A DNA stretch of 37,301 nt, taken from assembly GCA_024653485.1 (NCBI GenBank), contig JANLFY010000021.1:1-37301 (forward strand), given 5' to 3'. Each line of letters opens with the position of its first letter. The stretch's first letter is position 1. This DNA is from Bacillota bacterium. GTDB taxonomy: Bacteria; Bacillota; SHA-98; UBA4971. Positions 24,842 through 32,517 of this stretch are shown in pieces. The translations under genes and the position numbers were made by a program. A model generated the notes under the pieces. It searched no databases and was not told the DNA's origin. It worked only from the letters and a program-made list of their open reading frames with translations.

Positions 24842-26317
24842 ATGGGAGACATCAGGTTTGGCACGGACGGCTGGCGGGCCGTCATGTGCGATGAGTTCAC
24901 TTTCTCCAACGTGCGCAGGGTCGTGCAGGCCATAGCTGACTACCTGCGCGAAGCCGACCTTGCCGGCCGGGGTGTGGTGGTCGCCTACGACGCACGGTTC
25001 CTCTCCGAGAGGTTCGCCCAGGAGGCTGCCTCAGTCCTCGCGGAAAACGGCGTGAACGTCTGGATCACGTCCCGTGATACGCCGACGCCCGTTGCCGCCC
25101 ATGCGGTCGTCCAAGGACAAAGGGCGGGCGCGGTCATGTTTACCGCTAGCCACAATCCTCCAGAATACAACGGCCTGAAATGGATCCCCGAGTACGGGGG
25201 ACCGGCCATGCCCGATGTCACCACGGAAATCGAGAAGCGCATCTCGACAGCGGAGGGTGGCGGGAAAGCGGGGCGCTGGGCGGACGCCGACGGGGAGCGG
25301 GGCGGGGTGAGGGCAGCGACCTGGCGCTATGGCTCCGTGGAACCGTTCGATCCCATGGAGGATTACGTCAACCACGTATCGCGCCTCGTGGACATTGACG
25401 CCATCCGCCGCGCGCAGCTGCGCATAGTGTATGACCCCTTGCATGGCTCTGGCCGGGGTTATCTCGACCGCATTCTGGAACAGTGCGACCTTCTTGTCGT
25501 GAATGACAGGCGTGACCCGCTTTTCGGAGGGAGCCCGCCGGATCCCTCAGAGCGGAGGCTGCAAGGGCTTGCGTCCAAGGTGAGAGAAACCGGGGCCCAC
25601 CTCGGCCTTGCGACCGATGGTGACGCTGACAGGTTTGGGATCATCGACAGTGACGGGACCTTCCTTTCACCCAACTATGTCATCTCTCTCCTCGCTGCTC
25701 ACCTAGCGCGCAATCGTGGCATGAAGGGCGTGGTCGTGCGAACCGTCGCCACGAGTCACATGGTGGATGCGGTCGCCCGCGCCAGCGGCCTCGAGGTCAG
25801 GGAGACTCCGGTCGGGTTCAAGTACGTGTCATCCGAGATGCGGAGGGCGAAGGTGGTCATCGGCGGTGAGGAGAGCGGCGGCCTCAGCATAGGCGGTCAC
25901 GTTCCCGAGAAGGACGGCATTTTGGCATGCCTCCTTGCGACCGAGCTGCGCGCCGTCACTGGGAGGCCTTTGAGGGAGACGCTCAACGCCCTGATGCACG
26001 AGGTAGGCTGCTTCCACAGCAGGCGCGTGGACCTCCATGTGGACGGCGAGGGCAAGGCGAGGATCATGGACGCTCTCCGGGCGCGCCGCCCCGAGAGCGT
26101 CGCCGGCGTGCAGGTGCTGAGGGTTTCGACCATGGACGGCGTCAAGACAGAGCTTGCCGATGGAAGCTGGTTTCTCGTGAGGGCGTCAGGCACCGAGCCC
26201 GTGGTCCGCATCTACGTCGAGGCCCCGACGGAGGAGAGGCTTTCAGTCATTCTGGAGACTGTAGAGAACATCGTGAGAGTTGGTGACCTCGAGGGCCAGG
26301 CGGCGGTCCGGACTTGA
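24842..26317 (+). CDS. phosphoglucomutase/phosphomannomutase family protein
   Basis: 491-residue alpha-D-phosphohexomutase that moves phosphate between C1 and C6 of hexose phosphates. All four family loops are visible: the phosphoserine loop TASHNPPEYNG with Ser103, the metal loop DGDADR (259-264), the sugar-binding loop GGEESGG (341-347) and the phosphate-binding loop RASGTEP (447-453). The N-terminal IRFGTDGWRA is also typical. The family usually begins directly with this sequence, and AAAGGGTGG lies before ATG 24842, so I prefer it to ATG 24812. Glucose or mannose specificity cannot be told. It is a single gene with a 193-base spacer from the cobO hairpin. Confidence 0.88.
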   Translation: MGDIRFGTDGWRAVMCDEFTFSNVRRVVQAIADYLREADLAGRGVVVAYDARFLSERFAQEAASVLAENGVNVWITSRDTPTPVAAHAVVQGQRAGAVMFTASHNPPEYNGLKWIPEYGGPAMPDVTTEIEKRISTAEGGGKAGRWADADGERGGVRAATWRYGSVEPFDPMEDYVNHVSRLVDIDAIRRAQLRIVYDPLHGSGRGYLDRILEQCDLLVVNDRRDPLFGGSPPDPSERRLQGLASKVRETGAHLGLATDGDADRFGIIDSDGTFLSPNYVISLLAAHLARNRGMKGVVVRTVATSHMVDAVARASGLEVRETPVGFKYVSSEMRRAKVVIGGEESGGLSIGGHVPEKDGILACLLATELRAVTGRPLRETLNALMHEVGCFHSRRVDLHVDGEGKARIMDALRARRPESVAGVQVLRVSTMDGVKTELADGSWFLVRASGTEPVVRIYVEAPTEERLSVILETVENIVRVGDLEGQAAVRT

Positions 26318-26386
26318 GTGCAGCTTCTCAGCTAGACGTGCGCGTTGGCTACCCGGCTTTCGGCGCTGCACCAGGCACGGGTGAGC

Positions 26387-27568
26387 ATGAACGGGGTGAG
26401 AATGATGTGCCCATTCGGCTATGAATCTGGACGTCGGCCTGTTGCCACTCACTTCTTTGCTGCCCTTGCGGGAGCCGTCGTGGGAGGGCTCCTAGTCGGC
26501 GCGCTGCTTCTCAATGCGGTTGATAGGCGGTTGGCGGCGCTGCCTCAGGTTCAGGCGACAGGGGAGGAAGGCGGGGCCGGCACGGGCGCGCCAGGCGGTG
26601 AGGCGCTCCCGCCGGCGGCGGGCGGGTCACCCTTGGCCGTGGCGGCCATCGCCAAGAGCGTCGGGCCGTCGGTCGTGAAGATATCCACACTCCGGGAGAG
26701 GGTCTTCTACAACTTCTTCTTCGAGCGCATGGTCCAGCGCGAAGAGGGGTTGGGGTCAGGGGTGATCTTCGACTCACGGGGGTACGTGCTCACGAACTAC
26801 CACGTAGTCGAAAAGGCGACGCGAATCGGTGTGGTGTTGAGCGATGGCAGAGAGCTCGCCGCGCGTGTCGTAGGCGGCGACTACTACACCGACATCGCCG
26901 TGCTGCAGGTGGACGGGAAGGACCTTCCCGTCGCGCGGCTGGGGGACTCGGACGCGCTCCAGGTCGGGGGCCTTGCCGTGGCCATCGGTAACCCGTTCGG
27001 GTTCGACCACACGGTCACGGCGGGGGTCATCAGCGCTCTTGGGAGGTCTCTCCCTCTCGATGAGGAACAGGGGATTTACCTCGAGAATCTCATCCAGACT
27101 GACGCCCCGATAAACCCGGGGAATAGCGGGGGCGCGCTCGTTGACGAGACTGGCGCGGTGGTTGGGATCAACACCGCGATCATTCCGGAGGCTCAAGGAA
27201 TAGGGTTCGCGATCCCGATCAAGACCGCCAAGAGCGTCGCTTTGGAGATAATCGAGCATGGCAGGGTTCCAAGGCCGTGGATCGGGATCACGCGACTGTG
27301 GGCCATAACGCCCGAGGTTGCGCGGGAGTACAGGCTCCCTGTCGACCGAGGTCTCGCCATCGTGAGTTACGTTCGCCAGAGTCCCGCGGCTAGTGCGGGC
27401 CTGCGCCGCGGCGACGTGATAGTGTCCGCCGGAGGTAAGACCGTCAGCACTGTCGCCGATCTGCGCGGCGCGGTGGAAGCAGCCGGCATCGGCGGACGGC
27501 TGGACCTCGAGGTTTACCGGGACGGTCGCAGGGTTAGGGTCACGGTCACGGTGGGGGAGGCTCCTTAG
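26387..27568 (+). CDS. htrA: HtrA/DegP-type trypsin-like serine protease with PDZ domain
   Basis: 393-residue membrane-anchored quality-control protease. A transmembrane helix lies at about residues 22-43, followed by a Gly/Pro/Ala-rich linker to about 80, the protease domain to about 300 and one PDZ domain (about 300-390, with GLAIVSYVRQSPAASAGLRRGDVI). The catalytic triad is His139 (TNYHVV), Asp169 (YTDIAVL) and Ser247 (PGNSGGALVD). Start choice is uncertain: ATG 26387, ATG 26402 and TTG 26345 share the frame, and none has a strong ribosome binding site. It is a single-gene unit with a terminator 90 bases downstream. Confidence 0.88.
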   Translation: MNGVRMMCPFGYESGRRPVATHFFAALAGAVVGGLLVGALLLNAVDRRLAALPQVQATGEEGGAGTGAPGGEALPPAAGGSPLAVAAIAKSVGPSVVKISTLRERVFYNFFFERMVQREEGLGSGVIFDSRGYVLTNYHVVEKATRIGVVLSDGRELAARVVGGDYYTDIAVLQVDGKDLPVARLGDSDALQVGGLAVAIGNPFGFDHTVTAGVISALGRSLPLDEEQGIYLENLIQTDAPINPGNSGGALVDETGAVVGINTAIIPEAQGIGFAIPIKTAKSVALEIIEHGRVPRPWIGITRLWAITPEVAREYRLPVDRGLAIVSYVRQSPAASAGLRRGDVIVSAGGKTVSTVADLRGAVEAAGIGGRLDLEVYRDGRRVRVTVTVGEAP

Positions 27569-27594
27569 TCGCTGAGAGAGTGGCGGCTGGTGGA

Positions 27595-27765
27595 TCAGCG
27601 CAGCTGTGGAAAGCACCGAAGCACCCTGGCTTCACATAGCCGCCGCTCGTTCTCGGGGGCGTTTGGGACAAACGCCTTTTCGTGACCGCGCCTGGCGATG
27701 GCGCCGGCATTCGGGTGCGGCCGTCTTGTGATTTCTATCTTCACGCTGCCAAACAGGATCACCAC
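27595..27765 (-). CDS. possible small protein, unknown function
   Basis: 56-codon reading frame starting at GTG 27765 (or GTG 27762), with the strong ribosome binding site GGAGGTG six bases upstream and a good promoter (TTGACA, 18-base spacer, TATGAT) about 60-100 bases upstream on the same strand. The predicted peptide is hydrophobic only at its start (MVILFGSVKIEI) and then basic, with two Cys and two His. No homologue is recognised. The htrA terminator hairpin lies inside it on the opposite strand, which weakens the case. It could equally be an untranslated RNA, given the promoter. Confidence 0.35.
   Translation of the reverse strand: MVILFGSVKIEITRRPHPNAGAIARRGHEKAFVPNAPENERRLCEARVLRCFPQLR
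27658..27680 (+). terminator. rho-independent terminator downstream of htrA
   Basis: A perfect 7-bp stem (GGCGTTT at 27658-27664 and AAACGCC at 27670-27676), loop GGGAC, is followed by TTTT. It lies 90 bases after the htrA stop in plus orientation. Confidence 0.7.
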
Positions 27766-27830
27766 GGCTGGCACCTCCAATCGAGATTCTCGACGGCGCT
27801 GACATGAATATGATTGATATCGTCATTAAC

Positions 27831-27860
27831 ATCATAAATGAGCGCCCTTAACATTGTCAA
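27831..27860 (-). promoter_or_regulatory. sigma-A type promoter in an AT-rich island
   Basis: On the minus strand a perfect TTGACA (27860-27855) and TATGAT (27836-27831) are spaced 18 bases apart, within about 80 bases of markedly AT-rich DNA (27800-27885). Transcription would start near 27824 and run into the possible small protein. An imperfect dyad around GATATC (27816-27821) covers the start region and might be an operator. Confidence 0.55.
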
Positions 27861-27944
27861 GAAGATGATCAACATAATTGATAGGGAGCGAGGGCGCGGC
27901 ATCTCTGCCGGTGCGCTCGGGCAAAGTCGTCAGCGACGACCGGA

Positions 27945-27980
27945 CTAAAGAAGAGGGCGGTCTCGACGAGCAAGACCGCC
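27945..27980 (-). terminator. rho-independent terminator of the Nif3-family gene
   Basis: On the minus strand an 8-bp stem (GGCGGTCT and AGACCGCC, plus-strand positions 27973-27980 and 27956-27963) with a nine-base loop is followed by CTCTTCTTTAG. It lies about 40 bases after the nif3-like stop codon. Confidence 0.65.
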
Positions 27981-28020
27981 TTGTGCAGCTGCAGCCCACG
28001 TAGTGGTGAGAGTCTGTTGA

Positions 28021-28767
28021 CTATATGCCGGTGGGGCTTTCGATGAAAACCGATGGTATACCCAGAGCGTCCTGCACGTGTCTTGCGAGTGCCTTTGGGC
28101 CAAGGGTCTCCGTGGCGTAGTGGCCGCCGAAGACGACGTTGATGCCCGCGTCGCGCGCGAGGGTTGCCGCCTCGTGGCTTGCCTCTCCAGTGAGATATAC
28201 GTCCGCTCCTGCTTCTACCGCCTGAATCAGGTCGGAACCGGCGCCACCGCTGCATATCGCCACCCGTACGACCTTGCGCTTTCCGAACTCGAGGAGCTTC
28301 ACGGGTGAGCCGAGGCACCGCTCCACCGTGCTCGCGAGGTCCTGTAAGCTCGTTTCCTCTACCTCACCGACGAGGCCGATGAGGGAGCCCCTGTACCGGA
28401 GGAACGGCCTAGCGTTCTCGAGGCCGATCATCTTCGCGAGCTGGGCGTTGTTCCCCACTTCCGGATGCATGTCCAACGGTAGGTGGGCGGCGTAAAGGCC
28501 CATTTCGTTGTCAATGAGGAATTTGACGCGCCGATAAAGCGGCCCGCGGAGCGGAGCCTTTCCCCAGAAGAGCCCGTGATGGACCAGCAGGAGCTGGGCG
28601 CCCGCCTCCCTTGCGCGCGCGAAAGCGGAGAAGCTCGCGTCCACTGCGGCCGCAACGCGCGTCACGTCCCTGTCGGTCTCGACTTGGAGGCCGTTGAGAG
28701 AGGAATCGTCGATCTCGTCCGTTCGGAGATATGAATCGAGGTGCTGCACAACTTGGCAGAGATCCAT
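28021..28767 (-). CDS. Nif3-like dinuclear metal center hexameric protein
   Basis: 248-residue member of the NIF3/YqfO/YbgI family, which forms a toroid with a two-metal site. Some members are linked to GTP cyclohydrolase-like chemistry, but no firm function is known. Metal ligands visible are His63 and His64 (LVHHGLFWG), Asp99 (HLPLDMHPEVGNN), His216 and Glu220 (GGHYATETLG). The length equals the short form without the inserted PII-like domain. The frame is open far upstream to 29055, but the extra sequence is not family-like; ATG 28767 begins MDLCQVVQHLDSYL, which matches the family start, and GGCGGTG precedes it. In Bacillota the gene often follows rpoD/trmK; here it stands alone. Confidence 0.87.
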   Translation of the reverse strand: MDLCQVVQHLDSYLRTDEIDDSSLNGLQVETDRDVTRVAAAVDASFSAFARAREAGAQLLLVHHGLFWGKAPLRGPLYRRVKFLIDNEMGLYAAHLPLDMHPEVGNNAQLAKMIGLENARPFLRYRGSLIGLVGEVEETSLQDLASTVERCLGSPVKLLEFGKRKVVRVAICSGGAGSDLIQAVEAGADVYLTGEASHEAATLARDAGINVVFGGHYATETLGPKALARHVQDALGIPSVFIESPTGI

Positions 28768-29126
28768 GGTTGTCACCGCCTGTCCTGGAGTTGCACCTTC
28801 TCCGCCGGTTTCCGCTGCTCGCGCGCAGCAGTCTCGCCCGCAGCGATGACGCCCCGGCGAAGCCCGGCTGCTCCTAAAATGATACCACATGGAGCCAAGT
28901 CGGCGCCACTTGCTCAGAGGGGCGCGCCTATCTCGCTCCCGGACGTACCACAGTCTCCCAGGCGTAGCACAGTCAGGGCGAATCTGGCGGGAGAATCCCG
29001 AGCGCGTCGCGCCGTGGCGCAGTGTGCACAATTGTGTTGACATCCGCCTGCCCAAGGTGGTAGACTGTGCCTAGAACGTGTACCCAGAACCAGGCCACGA
29101 TTTGGCCGCGAGGAGGCAGTGTCAAT
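28768..29126. other. divergent intergenic region (nif3-like / oxoamine synthase)
   Basis: No gene is supported. The region holds the promoter of the oxoamine synthase operon (29037-29066) and, directly upstream of its -35 box, the perfect palindrome CACAATTGTG (29027-29036). A TATCAT box on the minus strand (near 28876) could belong to the nif3-like gene, but its -35 box is not evident. Confidence 0.45.
29027..29066 (+). promoter_or_regulatory. promoter with adjacent palindrome for the oxoamine synthase operon
   Basis: TTGACA (29037-29042), an 18-base spacer and TAGACT (29061-29066) lie 61 bases upstream of ATG 29127. The 10-bp palindrome CACAATTGTG (29027-29036) abuts the -35 box, a usual place for an activator or repressor dimer. 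The regulator is unknown. Confidence 0.55.
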
Positions 29127-30356
29127 ATGTCGACGCCCGCAAACTCTCTCCAGAAGCGAGTCAATGCCTTTTCCAGCAGGCTTGCAAAGGTGAAGAACGA
29201 CGATCTCTACTTCTACCTGCAGAAGGTGGACGCGCTGGACGGGGCGAGGGTGCAGATCGACGGCAGGTGGAAGGTGATATTCTCGTCCTATTCATATCTC
29301 GGCCTCATCACTCATCCGCGGATAAACGCCGCGGCGAACAAGGCCACCGACGAGCTCGGGACGGGCACTCACGGCGTGCGGATCCTCGCGGGCACGACCA
29401 GACTCCATGTGGCTCTCGAGAGGAAGATGGCGGAGTTCATGAGGACCGAGGACGCCATCGCTTTCAGCAGCGGCTTCCTGGCGAACGTGGCCACCATCTC
29501 GTCTCTGATGGGAAAGGGCGACGCGGTGATCTGTGACGAGCTCTCCCACGCGAGCCTCGTTGACGGCTGCAGGCTGTCGAGGGCTGAGTTCCTCTGGGCG
29601 AAGCACAATGACCTCGACGACATGGAGCGAATCCTGGCCGACGCCAAAGACAAGTACCGCGGCAAGCTGGTCATCGTGGACGCCGTATACAGCATGGACG
29701 GTGACGTGGCGCCAGTGCCGGACCTGATCGAGCTCGCAAACAAGTACGACGCATGGCTCCTCGTGGACGAGGCGCATTCGCTGGGCGTCCTCGGGGAGAC
29801 GGGCCACGGCATTCAGGAGTACTTCGGCCTTCCCGCCGGGGCGATACATATCCTGACGGGGTCGCTGTCAAAGACGATCCCTGCCGTGGGCGGATACGCA
29901 GCGGGCAAGGCTGACTTCATCTCGTTCCTGCGCCACAACGCCAGGGGCTTCGTGTTCTCCGCGGCGCTTCCGCCGGCGGCCGCGGCTGCGGCGTGCGAAG
30001 CATTTGACGTCATTGAGGAGGAGCAGTGGCGCATCGGGAAGCTGCGACGCAACATCGAAAGGTTCGTGGACGGCCTGAGCGAGCTTGGCTACAACACTCT
30101 GAATACCAAGAGCTCGGTCATCCCCATCGTCATCGGGGATGAGGAAACAACGCTCAAGCTCACGATGCTCCTACACAATCAAGGCATCTTCATCTGTCCG
30201 ATCCTGCCGCCAGCCGTGCCTCCGAAGACGTGCAGGCTCCGCGCGAACGTCCTCGCGTCCCACACGGACGAGGACATCGACTTCGCCCTGGAATGCCTGG
30301 CGAGGTCCGGAGAGCAGCTAGGCATCATCGGAGCGGGAAGGCAGGCTGCCCTATGA
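29127..30356 (+). CDS. alpha-oxoamine synthase family PLP enzyme (KBL/BioF/SPT-like)
   Basis: 409-residue fold-type I PLP enzyme that condenses or cleaves an amino acid and an acyl-CoA. The PLP lysine is Lys249 (TGSLSKTIPAVGG). Asp214 and His217 are in LLVDEAHSLGVLGETG, and His141 (SHASLVDGCRLS) stacks on the cofactor. Substrate-side motif GTGTHGVRILAGTTRLHVALE (78-98) is closer to general oxoamine synthases than to E. coli Kbl, which has a different sequence there. ATG 29127 has GAGGAGG ten bases upstream and is preferred to a start at 29067, which would lie on the -10 box. The downstream dehydrogenase overlaps by four bases (ATGA). Glycine C-acetyltransferase paired with threonine dehydrogenase is the simplest reading, but a lipid-base or other acyl-amino-ketone synthase is possible. 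Confidence 0.8.
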   Translation: MSTPANSLQKRVNAFSSRLAKVKNDDLYFYLQKVDALDGARVQIDGRWKVIFSSYSYLGLITHPRINAAANKATDELGTGTHGVRILAGTTRLHVALERKMAEFMRTEDAIAFSSGFLANVATISSLMGKGDAVICDELSHASLVDGCRLSRAEFLWAKHNDLDDMERILADAKDKYRGKLVIVDAVYSMDGDVAPVPDLIELANKYDAWLLVDEAHSLGVLGETGHGIQEYFGLPAGAIHILTGSLSKTIPAVGGYAAGKADFISFLRHNARGFVFSAALPPAAAAAACEAFDVIEEEQWRIGKLRRNIERFVDGLSELGYNTLNTKSSVIPIVIGDEETTLKLTMLLHNQGIFICPILPPAVPPKTCRLRANVLASHTDEDIDFALECLARSGEQLGIIGAGRQAAL

Positions 30357-31579
30357 AGGCCGTCCAGTTTCTCGGCACCGTGCCCCGTTACCTGTTCTCG
30401 AAGGCGGTGGGGGCGCTCACAGAAAAGGCCTTCTACGGCGTCGGGTCAGGCGTGGTGCTGCGCGAGGTCGAGGAGCCGCAGCTGCCCAGCGCTAAGTGGG
30501 TCAAAGTGAAGACCCGGTACTCCGGGATATGCGGGAGCGACATCAACCTCATTCTGCTGCATGACAGCCCCAGTTCGTCGCCGTACGTATCGTTTCCGTT
30601 CACGTTTGGCCACGAGAACTGCGGCACAGTAGTGGAGGTCGGCGCCGCCGTCGACCAAGTCCGCGTCGGCCAGAGGGTGCTTGTCGACCCGGTGCTCTCG
30701 TGCGGTCCGCGGGAGATAGCCCAGAAGTGCGATTTTTGCAGGCGCGGTGACTATTCCCTCTGCCAGAACTTCACGGAAGGCATAGTGTCACCCGGGTTCG
30801 CCATAGGCCTGTGCCGCGATACGGGGGGCGGTTGGGGGGAGGTATTCGTCGCGCACGAGTCCCAGGTGATTCCGCTGGATGACGACGTGACGTTTGAAGA
30901 TGCCGTGGTCGTGGACGCGTTTTGCTCCGCGCTCCATCCCGTCCTGCGGAACTTCCCTGATGACCGCGATACGTGCCTCGTGATGGGAGCCGGGGTCGTC
31001 GGCATATCCGTGGTCGCGGCGCTCCGGGCGCTGGGAAGCAGAGCGCGCGTGGTGGTCATGGCCAAGTACCCCTTCCAAGCGGAGCTCGCACGCAGCTTCG
31101 GAGCGGACAGCGTCGTATGCTCGCGGCAGAGCGAGGACTACTTCAAAGAGCTCGCGGCCGCGCTCGGCGGCAAGGTGCTCAGGCCCATGGTAGGCAAGAG
31201 AATCGTGCGAGGCGGAGCCGACGTGGTGTTCGAGTGCGTCGGGAGTTCCGTGAGCATAGACGACGCCTTGAGGTTCACGCGATCGGGCGGGAAGATGGTG
31301 CTCGTGGGCCTCGCGGCGTTTCCGAAGGGAGTGGACTGGACGCCTATCTGGCTCAACGAGATCACCGTCCGCGGTTCGTTCTGGTGTGGCGGTGAGACGT
31401 ACATGGGCGGGGCGACCACGACGTACAGGCTCGCGTACGGGCTCCTCAAGGAGCGCAAGGTGTCGCTTGCGAGGCTGCTAACCCACAGGTTCAAGCTCGA
31501 GGACTATAAGAAGGCCATTGAGGCGAATCTGCACAAGTCCGCCAGCAAGGTCGTGAAGTCAGCGTTCGAGTTCGACTGA
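30353..31579 (+). CDS. zinc-dependent medium-chain alcohol dehydrogenase
   Basis: 408-residue MDR-superfamily dehydrogenase. Catalytic zinc ligands are Cys60 (GICGSD) and His87-Glu88 (FGHENCG). A structural zinc site is likely formed by Cys117, Cys126, Cys129 and Cys137 (CGPREIAQKCDFCRRGDYSLC region, first spacing longer than usual). The Rossmann motif MGAGVVGISVVAAL follows near 205. An N-terminal extension (FLGTVPRYLFSKAVGALTEK) precedes the normal start of the fold. It is translationally coupled to the oxoamine synthase, so it likely makes or reduces the amino-ketone that enzyme handles, as threonine dehydrogenase does for Kbl. Its specificity is not proven. Confidence 0.85.
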   Translation: MKAVQFLGTVPRYLFSKAVGALTEKAFYGVGSGVVLREVEEPQLPSAKWVKVKTRYSGICGSDINLILLHDSPSSSPYVSFPFTFGHENCGTVVEVGAAVDQVRVGQRVLVDPVLSCGPREIAQKCDFCRRGDYSLCQNFTEGIVSPGFAIGLCRDTGGGWGEVFVAHESQVIPLDDDVTFEDAVVVDAFCSALHPVLRNFPDDRDTCLVMGAGVVGISVVAALRALGSRARVVVMAKYPFQAELARSFGADSVVCSRQSEDYFKELAAALGGKVLRPMVGKRIVRGGADVVFECVGSSVSIDDALRFTRSGGKMVLVGLAAFPKGVDWTPIWLNEITVRGSFWCGGETYMGGATTTYRLAYGLLKERKVSLARLLTHRFKLEDYKKAIEANLHKSASKVVKSAFEFD

Positions 31580-31930
31580 CTTCCGGCGGTTTGAGGCTCA
31601 GTTCCTTTCGCAGCTTCCTGCTCTTCCGTTCGAACGGGGTGCGCTCTGTCGCATCTCTCCTCTCTTCCGGTCTTCCGGCCTCCTAACCCTGGCCATTTCT
31701 GCAAACGGCCGCGTCCGGGCGTCCCAACGCGGCCTCGCACGCTTCGCAGCGCCCACCAGGCGCGTCAGTATGAACGGCGCGTAGTGAGCGCATAGCGAGC
31801 CCCTCACGCGGCATAATAATCCCGAGCGTCCACTGGTCGGGAGCGATCCAGCTCGCAGATTACGCGGCCTGCGGCGCATCGAGTTTGGAGGGCCCGGTGA
31901 ACGCTCATTTAGCCACGGAGGTGGCGCTAG
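31580..31930. other. intergenic region upstream of sleB
   Basis: No gene is supported in 351 bases. The palindrome CCGTTCGAACGG occurs near 31636-31647. A sigma-G-like promoter is at 31790-31818 (separate entry). The ribosome binding site GGAGGTGG of sleB is at 31918-31925. No clear terminator for the dehydrogenase operon was found. Confidence 0.45.
31790..31818 (+). promoter_or_regulatory. candidate sigma-G promoter of sleB-ypeB
   Basis: GCATA (31790-31794), 17 bases, then CATAATA (31812-31818) matches the Bacillus subtilis sigma-G pattern GHATR, 17-18 bases, CATNHTA at every defined position. sleB and ypeB are forespore sigma-G genes in B. subtilis, which supports the match. It lies about 112 bases upstream of the sleB start. 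Confidence 0.6.
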
Positions 31931-32497
31931 GTGAACAGGGCAGCCAAGGCTATTGCGGGGCTCCTCGTCCTCGCGGCCATCGTGGCCGCGATGTCGTATC
32001 TCTGTCCTCAGTGGAGTCGGGCAGGCGTTCGCGCTTGGCGTACAGATGACGGCGCTGGTGGAGAAGCCGTCGTGGCCGCGCCCCCCGAAGCCGGTGCGGG
32101 CGCCGACGCGAAGTCGTGGAAGCTTGCAGAACCCGGCCAGGCATATGACTACAGCTTCGATCTCATGGCCCGCGTCATCTCGGCTGAGGCCAAAGGCGAG
32201 CCATACGTGGGCCAAGTGGCCGTGGGCGCGGTGATCCTCAACCGTGTAGAGCATCCTCATTTCCCCAAGACCATCCCAGGGGTCATTTTCGAACCCGACG
32301 CGTTCACGGCAGTGTCCCAGGGGACGGTCTGGCTACAGCCGACAGCCTCTTCCGTGCGGGCCGCGCAGGATGCCCTCTCTGGGTGGGATCCCACCGGCGG
32401 AGCCCTCTACTATTACAACCCGGCGAAGGCGACCAACTGGTGGATCACCTCCAGAAGGTACCTTGTGCAGATCGGGCGTCACGTCTTCTTCAGATGA
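31931..32497 (+). CDS. sleB: spore cortex-lytic enzyme SleB-type cell wall hydrolase
   Basis: 188-residue germination lytic transglycosylase that cleaves muramic-lactam-containing cortex peptidoglycan. An N-terminal hydrophobic helix (about 6-24) serves as signal or anchor, a Gly/Ala-rich linker follows, and the SleB catalytic domain spans about 75-188 with the putative catalytic Glu86 (VISAEAKGEPYVGQVAVGAVILNR) and the typical YYYNPAKATNWWI. The peptidoglycan-binding domain found in Bacillus SleB is absent. GTG 31931 is preceded by GGAGGTGG. ypeB follows after 20 bases, the classic pairing in which YpeB stabilises SleB in the spore. Without YpeB one would call it CwlJ-like, but the exported N-terminus and the partner favour SleB. 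Confidence 0.88.
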   Translation: MNRAAKAIAGLLVLAAIVAAMSYLCPQWSRAGVRAWRTDDGAGGEAVVAAPPEAGAGADAKSWKLAEPGQAYDYSFDLMARVISAEAKGEPYVGQVAVGAVILNRVEHPHFPKTIPGVIFEPDAFTAVSQGTVWLQPTASSVRAAQDALSGWDPTGGALYYYNPAKATNWWITSRRYLVQIGRHVFFR

Positions 32498-32517
32498 CCA
32501 TGGGTGAGGTGTAGCGC

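Noticed and set aside
28768-29055. N-terminal extension of the Nif3-like protein
   Set aside because: The added 96 residues are Arg/Gly-rich and unlike any Nif3 protein, and they would run across the divergent promoter region.
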